A stretch of 20,167 bases of DNA. Origin: Physocladia obscura. Its lineage: Eukaryota; Chytridiomycota; Chytridiomycetes; Chytridiales; Chytriomycetaceae. The number at the start of each line of letters is the position of its first letter. Position 1 is the first letter of the stretch. A program made the position numbers and the translations under genes. The notes beneath the pieces were generated by a model, which was not told where the DNA came from, made no database searches, and saw nothing but the letters and a program-made list of their open reading frames with translations. This document shows positions 1-9,267 of the stretch, in pieces. Location: the NCBI GenBank assembly GCA_027596945.1, contig JADGJH010000162.1, positions 7,165 to 27,331 on the forward strand, in the 5' to 3' direction.

Positions 1-8
1 GTAAAAAT

Positions 9-1938
9 ATGTCAACTTCCGAACTCTTCGTGTCATCGTCGCAACTGACGACTGACTCTTCTGTTTCAATTTCCATGCAAAAACTTTCTAGCAAGACTTT
101 GGATGATGAAAGCCCCGAGACGGGTGTGCAGCCACCAAATTCTGGTGTCAAAGTCCCGTTGTCTGATACACAGTTTGTGTTGGTATTTCTTGGTCTACTG
201 CTTGGGATCTTGATGGCCGCGCTGGACCAGACCATCGTGGCGACTGCATTAAAATCCATTGTCGCCGACCTCGGACAACAAGTTAAGACCAGAAGAAAAA
301 AATAGAAAAAAAAGTCAATTAATCCAAAACCCATTCTTTTCGCGTTCCAGGAGCTCGTACCGTGGATTGGCAGCGCGTATTTTTTGACGGCGGCTCCGTT
401 CGGAGCCGTCTATGGCAAATTCACTGACTTGTTTGGCCGCAAGTGGGTGTTCGTATATGCACTGGTGGTGTTTGAGGTTGGATCGCTTCTATGCGGAATT
501 GCACCGACGATGAGCGTACTGATATTCGGAAGAGCTATCGCAGGAGTTGGCGGCGGTGGTATCTTTTCGTGCGTTGTGATTATCATTTCAGATCTTGTAT
601 CTATTCAGAGTCGAGGTAGTTAGTTTTACTTTTGTGTATGTGTGTTTATGAGTTTTTTTTGTGGAAGGAAAGTATCTTGGACTTGTTGGCGGGACTTATG
701 GATTCGCTTCTGTCATTGGTCCACTTATTGGTGGCGCATTCTCAGATGGAGTGACGTGGAGGTATGTATTGTTGGTTAACTCATTTACGGTGGCCCAATA
801 TTAAATTCTATATAGATGGTGTTTTTACATTAATTTACCCCTCGGTGCCATCACAATTGCAACGGTGCTGGTGTTTCTAAAGTTCCCGGTCCCTGAAGGA
901 AAATTTTCTGATAAACTCAAGCGTGTGGATCTGCTCGGCACTGTCTTGCTACTGACTGCGATATTTTGCCTCGTAACTCCACTTCAGCTCGGTGGCAGTG
1001 TGTGGAGTTAGAACTCTGTCCAAGTGATTGTTCTATTCGCACTGGTTCCGTTCATTTTCGCGGCGTTTATATACGTTGAGCTGAAAGTTGCCAAAGAACC
1101 GATTGTTCCGGGATCTTTGTTTAGTAATTCTAGTGTTCCGGCCTTATTGGTTATTGCATTCAATCTTGGAGCGTTGTTTTTCGCCGCAGTGTATTACATG
1201 TCGTTGTTCTTTGAGGTTGTGGATGGCAACACTGCAACAACTGCCGGCGTCCAAATAATTTCATTTGTTCTGGCAGCTTCTTTTGTTTCTATTATGAGTG
1301 GATACTACGTTTCCAAGACAGGTAACAAAGATTACCTCAATTTCACTTCACTCTCATAAACCATAAAAATAGGAAACTATCTCCGCGTGCTTTTAATCGC
1401 GCCAGTGTTTATGATTTCCGGAACAGCCTTAACGGCACTACTTGACGCGAGTTCAGTGCAGGCGCAGAAGGTGATATACCTACTCCTCCTTGGAATCGGA
1501 TGTGGGATGGTGCTCCAAACACGCACGCTTGCAATCCAGGTATCGGTGCCGCGCGAGTTGATTGCAATAGTGACGGCCGTGACGCAGACATGCCAGACAC
1601 TTGGCGGTGCGTTTGCGGTTGCGGTGTCGGGGACGATATTCAACAACGTGATTGAGCGCAACGTGGACGGGTATGCGGAGCTGGGGGCGGCGATTGCGGC
1701 GCTGCGCGAGCGGGGACTTGTGGCCGACGCAACGGACGTGCTGACGTTGGGCGCGGCGATCGAGGCGGCGGGCGCGGCGGGCGGCCTGGCCAATGCGACG
1801 GCGACGGAGGCCGGTGCCGAGTTGGTGCTGCTGTTCAACGGCGCGTACCGCATCGCGTATTTGACGCTGCTTGTGTATCCAATGCTGACGGGCGCAATGT
1901 TGCTGTTTGTGAAGCAGTACAGCATGGGCCACAAATAA
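9..1938 (+). CDS. MFS drug:H+ antiporter-like transporter (DHA2, 14 TM), with an internal nonsense codon
   Basis: Seen: five exons, 9-281, 351-615, 668-761, 816-1321 and 1373-1938, joined in phase by GT-AG introns of 69, 52, 54 and 51 nt. They give 567 codons before the TAA, one of them an in-frame TAG at 1009-1011 (codon 276). Motifs in order: an acidic/serine-rich N-tail of about 55 residues; TM1 with [10 protein letters not shown] (DHA2 motif D1); the TM2-3 loop [11 protein letters not shown] (MFS motif A); TM5 [13 protein letters not shown] (motif C, antiporter type); then [12 protein letters not shown]. Family knowledge: fungal DHA2 proteins export drugs, toxins or siderophores across the plasma membrane in exchange for protons. 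Length fits the family. The TAG falls where relatives have a conserved Trp before Asn-Ser, so a single G-to-A change would explain it. The C-terminal exon is very GC- and Ala-rich at 1681-1800. The substrate cannot be told. The gene is either a recent pseudogene or carries a sequencing error. Confidence 0.85.
1009..1011 (+). other. In-frame TAG inside the MFS transporter
   Basis: Reading from the exon start at 816/817, the codons run ...GTG TGG AGT TAG AAC TCT GTC... and the frame continues open for the rest of the transporter. No intron of realistic size removes the TAG. Relatives have Trp (TGG) here, one transition away. TAG acts as the terminal stop of the coiled-coil gene at 5576-5578, which argues against nuclear recoding of TAG. 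Confidence 0.85.
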
Positions 1939-3359
1939 ATCTGCAAAGAAATCTGATAAGTTTAAAGTGCAACAATAACAACAAAAGAATACAACTTTTT
2001 CTTTGCTGAATTGGAATTCTCATTGTATTATCAAGCAATGCTCGAACAGCTAGATCAACCACATCTGTGAGTTAATTTTTTCCTGCTCAAAAAATTTTTT
2101 TTTAACATGATTTGTCGTTGCAATATATCCTGGATATTGGATATCAAGTTTAGCATCATTAAAATTTGCATGAAATCTTTTGCCTTTAGATACAAAGCAG
2201 CTATGCCAAGAATGATGAACTTTGCGATCATATCTTTAACATTTTCCGTTGACAAATGCTGCAGCAATTTAAGGAATCCACTTATTTGACTTTGATGCAA
2301 GCAAATTTGCAGTGTTCTCTCCAAAATAAAAAAGTCTTAAATATTTGGCAATTTGAAGCAGTTGGTTTGGGAGTTTGGTCCATGAGTGAATAGCCAATTC
2401 CCACAGTCCGACTTGGACTAATCAGATTCACCCGAAAAAGAAAAAAAAAAGCCCAGCGCAGACATTCACACACAATTGAACATTTTTTTGTCTGGAACAA
2501 AATTTCAAATTTCAATTCTTTCGACTTTAAAGTTGATTTTTATTTATTTACTTTCTGTTTTTTCTTTGAACTCAAAATTATTTGTTTTTCACTTTATTGC
2601 GTCTTTTGCAATTCAAAATTTTTCGCAAGAAATAACGGCAGTACTGCCAGTCTGACAACCGCACTGAAAAAATTTTGATAAAACTCCACCAGATTTTTCT
2701 TCCTCGCCGCTGTCAGAATTTTCGACCATAAAATGCAGATGGGAATCTGACAAAATTGCTTTGCTTTTGCCTGCCTTTTTTTTGTTCTATTATTTTGTCA
2801 AAATTTTTGGACGGAATTCTACAGAACAGCACATAGCGGTGTATAAAATTGGGAGCCAGGCGCAAGCCCAATGAACAGAAGAATGATTTGCGTTGAGAAA
2901 AGTGGAGATAGAAAAACGGCAAAGAGTGGGGAAAATAAAGAAAATTTAGGTCAGATGACCAACAAAGATTGAACTTTCTCTTGTTTTGGGAGAGTTGTAA
3001 GACGCTCATAATGTTGGTAATAGATCTTAGCAGGAATTGTAGCATCTTTACGCGAGAAAAAATCTGGGATGCCTAATTAGCCAAATTCAATACCTGGAAT
3101 TTCATCAGAAATCACGACATCATTTCGCAGATCATTCAAATGCTTTGCATCGCCACACCTTCAGCCCTATTTTTAACGAACTAAATAATTGCTCAAGAGA
3201 CAAGAACCTTATGATTAAATCATATGCGGATCTCGAAACAGGACGAAACCCTGGTTCTGTCAAACAAAGTTTGCCGCAAAAATTTCACTCCAGGAGAAGC
3301 TGAAATTTGAGAGGACGCGGCTGCTGACTCCTAGCCTTCGCCGTATCAGTACCAGTCCC
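1939..3359. other. AT-rich spacer with no gene seen
   Basis: About 1.4 kb between the transporter stop and the HET-like start. It is rich in T and A runs; 2521-2580 is about 20% GC by my count. The open frames here are short, start mainly at non-ATG codons and show no recognisable protein pattern. No tRNA-like cloverleaf or clear repeat was seen. The last 100 bases before 3360 are more GC-rich and probably hold the 5' leader of the HET-like gene. Confidence 0.6.
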
Positions 3360-5454
3360 ATGGAGTATCAGAAAGGAGACAACCAGGGGGATCGGCCATA
3401 CAGTCCTGCGGATTCGGATCCGGCGGAGGAGAAAACCTATGATATTGATCCACCTATGCCAACAAAGCCTATCTCTCACTCTATTATCCACAACCTGCAG
3501 AGTTCGGACTCGGAGTTCGCGGGAATGAACAGGTACTTACAAACAATCAAGGACTGGGGGGGAAACAAGAGTGGAGTTTGCCGTTGCGATTCTCGCCGTC
3601 CGCCGTCCACTCGTGCCCACAACACACGCCGCCAAACAGTGGCCGCCACTTTAACCGTGTTCGCATGCAGACGTCATGGCACATTTCAATGGCTTACGAA
3701 CAGCCGCTTCTCTGCTTCAAAGTCAAATCGCGCGAGTTTGAGACTGTCAATGTCCTCAACGGTTTTCGTACTCATTCGGACTTCAAATTTGTCGCGATTT
3801 CACATTTATGGCCTGAGTCAATGGACAAGGAGTAAGAGCGTGGTGACAGTCAGAATGACGTTCCACCGGAATTTCACGCACATACCCAGTACACTTACAA
3901 TACAAAAAGGATTGATTTTCGACCATCAGAGGATGGCTGGGTGAAATGGAAGGTTGAAGCTGTTATCGAAGCAGTCAAGAAGCGCTACCCAAAAGAGGAC
4001 GTGTTGGTGTGGTTGGACCTTGTTTCAGTGAATCAAGGGGATGCTTTTGCCATTCGTGATGCAACCTATGCAATGTCTATTGCGTACCATATTGCTGATA
4101 TGACGTTAGTGCTGCTTGATGAAGACGATGGAGATGCTGAACGTTGGCTGGGTCGGCGATGGACATTGCAGGAGCTTGAGCTAGCACATGAAATAAAGCT
4201 CCTGAAATGGGATTTGGAAGTATTGGAAACTCCACAAAGTATTATAGACGCAAGAGATAAAATGGGAACACACAACCTTCATTCAGCATTAAGTTTGAGT
4301 GTCAAGCGGAAGAGTCGATATGATCAAGATATTGTTTATGCTGTAAGAGGACTAGTTCCGGCATTATTTGCTTTGCATGTAGCAGCAAGGCTTTTTTTTT
4401 TTTTGTTGAAAACATTGATTTTTTATTTTAAGTATGACATTGATATTTATACGCTGATTTTACGAGCTGCAGAGAAGGTGATTACAGCCTCATTGGTGCA
4501 GGAAATTCCGGTCTTCCAGCGGGTTCTCTAATTCTACCCTTCTGGGAGGGTATTGAAATCCCTGACAAGGCTGACGTTCAAATTGCACCTTTGGCTAATT
4601 TGACAGGCTGCGGCCTTATTTTCGAGAGACAAAAGAGTGCCATGTTGAAACCAGAGGACATTGAGGAGTTGACACAGGATCGCAAAAATCGCCTAAAAGA
4701 ATTAACAGAAGTTTCTTTAGAAGATGGAGGACTCAAGGCGTCTTTGTGCATCCAAAAGTTTGAAACATATATCCGAGACGTCTTTGGGGCTAGTAATATC
4801 TCAATTCCATGTCGAGACGCATTGGCTGCCGTTGCAAAGGGCATCTTTGATGTGTGCAACAACGAGCACTGTGACTCTTTCAAAAAGAATGTTCTTGAAG
4901 TGTGTGGATCAATGTTTAGAAGCGATAAAACTTTTGTAGATTCCGACTAATGGAACTTATATCAATGCTCACACTGGCTGATCCAAAACACCCTTTGGCT
5001 GTTAGACAAACGAGAACACAGCATGTGACGTATGTGTTCAACTCAGATGTGACAAAGTTTGAATTTATTGAAAAAGGCATTGGATTCATCAAGTCTCTTT
5101 TTACTTCACGTCCCAACTTGCAGTCTAAGTATGTTATGGTAATGCGAGGTGAAAAACGATGAAGCAATCAGGATTGTTGAATTGCCTGTCACTGAGAGTG
5201 GCCGATGGATCACATTATCCCAGTCTGAAGGCGTATCCTACGCGGATTTAGCTGCAATTGTATGGTTTCAGGGCGATTTGAAAATTCGCATTAAGACTCA
5301 AGGTGGCGTGGCTTTTATGGTTCATGCTCACAAATGCCAACAGTTGGATCCAAACGAAAATCTTTATGATATTTTTGGTCTCAACATCAAGCTATTTTTA
5401 GAATTGTTGGTTGAAAATGGAGCTGGCCAAAAATCACCTGTAGTTTTGGCATGA
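3360..5454 (+). CDS. HET (heterokaryon incompatibility)-domain-like protein, one base short of an open frame
   Basis: Seen: six exons, 3360-3532, 3577-3831, 3910-4378, 4433-4935, 5022-5128 and 5172-5454. All joins agree in phase if one base is missing near 4475, giving about 596 residues. HET-like blocks in order: FKFVAISHLWPESMDKE, VLVWLDLVSVNQ, ADMTLVLLDED, RRWTLQELELA, DIVYAVRGLVPAL and, after the frame break, GDYSLIGAGNSG. These match the family pattern of an opening Ser-His/Tyr-x-Trp, Trp-x-Asp...Asn-Gln, and a later Trp-Thr-x-Gln-Glu. Family knowledge: HET proteins mediate non-self recognition and cell death when incompatible moulds fuse; the role here is unknown. The roughly 240 residues after the HET region match nothing I know. 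Start: first ATG of an N-terminal acidic/proline stretch. Introns 1 (44 nt) and 4 (86 nt) are the least certain. A frame shared by the end of exon 4 and the intron 4 region also looks protein-like. The gene converges on the coiled-coil gene. Confidence 0.7.
4472..4480 (+). other. Apparent one-base deletion in the HET-like gene
   Basis: Up to the Ala-Ala-Glu-Lys codons ending at about 4477 the HET frame is codon start = 2 mod 3. From the GGT at 4477-4479 the protein-like frame is 1 mod 3 (Gly-Asp-Tyr-Ser-Leu-Ile-Gly). The site is a short purine run (AGAGAAGG) where one A appears to be lost. No GT-AG intron of realistic size and phase bridges the two frames. It could be a mutation or an assembly indel. 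Confidence 0.7.
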
Positions 5455-5575
5455 TTTTTTTTTTGTATGTGTGTTGTAGTCTCAAATTCATCAAATATCT
5501 CCCAAAAAAATTGATAAATACAGAAAATTTATTATTTTCTTTTCTCCATAAATTTTCAATTACGGAAACGTGCGA

Positions 5576-7005
5576 CTACGATTTTATTTCTGTTTTTGGC
5601 TTGACGTAAACGTTATATTCGAGTTGTGTCTTAGCCTTTCTCATCTCTTCATTTGCTAGTGGCAGTGATGAGGATATTTTATTTTCAAAATTATTTTCTG
5701 AAGCTCCAGAAATAGTTTCTTGAAGTTTCGGTGTGAAAACAGAAGGAGATCCAATCCTGTTTACAAAGTCATAAAATTTTCAAAAATTTTCAGAAATTCT
5801 TTTAATACCTGACAACATCATCGTATTCAAAAGTCTCTTTGTACGTTTTCGATTTTCTCTTTGCATATTTGCTTGGCCGGAAGCTTGTGGTAGTAAATTT
5901 TCGGTTCAAGCTTCTATTGGAGCCACCAATTTCGGTCAAATTTTCGAGAGATGAATCATCATAAGTAAGATTTTGCGCAAATTGAATTTGCGCAATATTG
6001 AATTCCCTGGCAATTTTATCTCGCTGAGCTTCGGCTTTTTCTAATTTTTTCACAAACACAGCAAAGTTTTCTTCGACTTTGTGTTTTTCTGCCTCAAGTT
6101 CTTTGTATTTCTTCTTCCACATTAACACTTCGTTTAATCGCGCTTTTGAAACATGAACTTCTCGTTTTGAATCTATTGTTTTAATTAAAGCAACTTAAAA
6201 AGCGGCTTGGAGTATCTTACGGTTCGATTCAAGCTCTTTGATTCTGGCAGCGAGTTTTCTGTTTTCATCCAGTAAACTTGCATAATCTTCTTTTGCCATT
6301 AATAATCTTTTTTGAAACTGGTATTTCAAGTTCATGTTTGCCTGAAGAAGAAAAAAAAAGAAAGAAAAATCCAATCATCAAAAGAGTTATCAGAAACACT
6401 GTTTACCTCGACAGAAACAGGAACTCGATTGACAGGTGTATTTTCTTTTTCTCTCAACGAGATAGATGAAAGTAATTTTCTTTTTAATGCAGCAACTTTA
6501 CTTCGAAGCTCCTCATTTGTTTCTTCAAGTGTCGCTTTTTCATTCAATTCAATTTCCAATTGTCGTTTAAGCTCCGTTGTCGTCGGATGTGGAGGAGCAT
6601 GATGGATGGTATGGTTCACACGACGTGTACTTGCAGGAGATGCGGCGTATTCCATTTCATCTTCACTCAAGGCAAGACCTGTATCGTCCATTAATTCTGC
6701 AATTGCTTGCGTCCGATCTTTTTTTGCAACCGTAACAGCAACGTGGTGATTTTGTTTCTTCAACTCATCAGCGTGCGGTTCCAAATTCTGAACAATATCA
6801 ATTCCTGTAAGAAAACTAAAATTAAAATAATAACTCTGGTTTCGCAGTGTTTAATTGCACTCTCACGTTTGGACTTTTCAGGAACAGGAATTTTCAAATC
6901 CGGCGATGATGGAGACGGTGCAGTCGTTGCCCTTGTTTCGCTCGGACCTACTTCGCTAGAAGGCGAAACTGCGTTTGCTGTCGATGGCTTTTTGCCCCAA
7001 GCCAT
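5576..7005 (-). CDS. Coiled-coil protein of unknown family
   Basis: Seen: five exons on the minus strand, 7005-6867, 6804-6407, 6341-6221, 6172-5809 and 5756-5576, with GT-AG introns of 62, 65, 48 and 52 nt. All phases agree, giving 400 residues and a TAG stop. The start ATG opens MAWGKKPSTANAV, followed by a Ser/Pro/Thr-rich disordered tail (about 1-45). An acidic stretch LSEDEMEY lies in the N-terminal third. Three heptad-like Leu/Glu/Lys-rich segments follow at about 123-160, 182-219 and 227-285. A basic Ser/Arg-rich region with FRPSKYAKRKSK comes next, then a Ser-rich C-terminus. There is no signal peptide, membrane segment or catalytic motif. It is probably a structural, adaptor or cytoskeleton-linked protein, by inference from the coiled coils only. 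The start lies 101 bp downstream of the myosin stop, so its promoter must be very short or lie within the myosin 3' end. The gene structure is secure; the function is not. Confidence 0.8.
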
Positions 7006-7106
7006 CTTGCCGATTTCTTATTTTGATTGGTTTTGTGAATGACCATTGTTCAAGAAAAAATTCACACGCACAAAAAAGAAAAAAAATAGAAAGAGTGTAA
7101 AAATAA

Positions 7107-9267
7107 TTAAACATCAAGATGGAAATCAATATAATCCTTAATGAGTGATGCAATTGCCCGCGAGTTTTCTGTCGAAAATACGTACTTCGACCCTGAAACA
7201 AAAAAATCAAAAAAAAAAGTCAAATTTTTTTGAAGACCTACTTCCTCCAAAATGATCTTCAGTGACTAGCAATATGTTATTTTTTGCTGGAATATAGTTG
7301 ATTAGATCTGAAAAAGGGTGAGCTATAAATATTGACTGTGTAAGAAAGTTTGTTAAATCCATATTATTTATCAAGCGAAAATCACATACCAACGATCTTC
7401 TTGCGAGAATTTTAATTCCATCAAACCCAACTGCAAGCCAACACTCTCGGGTTAACTGGTTTGTATAAGATTGCTTTGATAATAATGTTAAAACCTGAAC
7501 TCAGTTATGTAAGATTCAACACCAACCAATACAGAGAAAACGGTATATCCATACAGCGGTTGATTTTTAACTAGAGCCATAAACTGTTCATGACAAAACT
7601 TGCTTTCTTTTCCTTCAAATTCTACGTGCTTTTCTTTGATTTTTTCAATCATCTCTGAAGATAATAGCCTCTTCGGAAGAATTTTTGTCGAAAAATTTTG
7701 ATAGCTATTTACAGTTTATGAGCGAACCTAGCTTATTTCCTGAGATCAAACCTTTCAATTGCTTCTAATACAGCGTCTCCAAACATGATTTGAGCGGTTA
7801 ATGCAGCGCAAGTGATGAGATCATCAGATTTTAAAGGATATCGATCATTTTTTATATCTTCAACAATTTGCCATCGCACAAACTCTTCTTCGCATAAAAG
7901 TACATCAATTTTTTGAGGATTATCGAACAGACGCTTCTTAATAATGAAATGAACTTTGTCAGTGGTTCGTGAGATAGAACTGGCGCGTTCACATTTATAA
8001 ATGATGTCAGTTATTTTATCTTCAGCAAATAAAGCCAATTCTGTGGATATTTTTAGTATATATGGCAACAATTTCAATAACTTTACCCGATTTAGCATAA
8101 TATTGATATATTGCAAATCCAGAGGCTTCCGAAAGTCCAAATTTTTTCATAAGAGACACTGCGTCGAATTATAAGACATAATTAAGATTAACTTAACGTT
8201 GCACAAACTGTATATTGTTTCAATGCTGTCTGAAGGGTTTATAGGTAGTGCTCTGAATTGTCTATTCAAAGCGTAAAATCGAACAGTCAAGGGGTTGCAT
8301 TTCTAATATAAACGACTATAAGTGATTATACGAAGATAAAACGGTGATTACTACTTACAGCAGCGCAATTAATTTCATCCGCAGAAGGAGGATAGATTCT
8401 AGCAACACTTTTAATACTTTGGTACAACGTTTTCAAAGCGTATTTAGCATATTTCGACTGTTCCAACAATATTCCAGATTTTTCCTTCGGATCAATAGCC
8501 TCACACCTATAGTAAAATTTTTAGATGATAAAATAATGTTGAAATGGGACCTTCTCAAATGAGCTTTCAAATAATCCAGAATTTCATTCACATCGGGTAT
8601 AACTACACCTACACTAATGCATATTAACTTCCAGATCTGCAAAGAAGCAAATTTTTCCTCATTTTTTGTAGACATCTTTATCAAATGCAAGTAGAGTTCG
8701 TTGATGCAAATAGGTGTTTGAAGGCATTGCTCAAACAATTTTTGAATTTTAGTAATGAATGACGAAAGCGAATTTAATGCCGATTTGTCGTTATCGTTTG
8801 GCTTAGAAGGTAAGGAAATAAAATCGGAGAGAACTACATTTATTTCCGTTAACAATTTTAATAAAATAATCCAGCATACATGAATTTAGCCCTATTGAAA
8901 AGTCAGCAGTGTCATAATGCCCAGCCAGAATCGAAGTAACCATCTTGCTTCGCGAAAACGACCAATCCATCTCAGAATAGGTTTTCATTACAGAATCATC
9001 TCCATCCAATTTGACTGAAAACAAAGCAAAAGAACTGGATTTTTTGCTAGAACTTGGTGTTGGGCTTCTGTTGTTTGTCGATTTCGGCAATATAAGCGTG
9101 CCACGATATTGTTTATTGGAATTAGAAGAATTATTTAGCATTTCGGCTGCAAATGAATCGGGGCCTGGAATTCGTAATATATCAGCCCCAATTAAATTTA
9201 CTCGATAGGTCGCCACGTCTTTACTTAAGCTGCCTATTTCAGCTTCGGTATATATTCGAACTTTTTT
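7107..9267 (-). other. Myosin linker and second MyTH4-FERM module, exons 19-28
   Basis: Exons 9267-8880, 8833-8551, 8506-8359, 8302-8209, 8158-8087, 8040-7752, 7704-7533, 7473-7390, 7335-7242 and 7192-7107. The second MyTH4 reads [44 protein letters not shown] and [11 protein letters not shown]. The second FERM begins [12 protein letters not shown] and ends [18 protein letters not shown], a typical C-lobe helix. The exon 25/26 acceptor may be 7474 or 7456; both keep frame. Confidence 0.85.

Noticed and set aside
1009..1011. Nuclear reassignment of TAG as a sense codon
   Set aside because: The coiled-coil gene ends at TAG, and no other in-frame TAG occurs in the five main genes; a point change or base error is simpler.
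1377..1946. Long open frames on the minus strand opposite the last transporter exon (up to 189 codons)
   Set aside because: They result from the GC-rich composition of the sense exon; the sense frame has TM segments and joins in phase to the upstream exons.
2055..3045. Small open frames in the left spacer
   Set aside because: Non-ATG starts, low complexity, no motif or exon partner.
3533..3944. Unspliced continuation of the HET-like first exon frame for 194 codons
   Set aside because: It misses the conserved HET start (ISHLW), which lies in another frame reached by a phase-correct intron.
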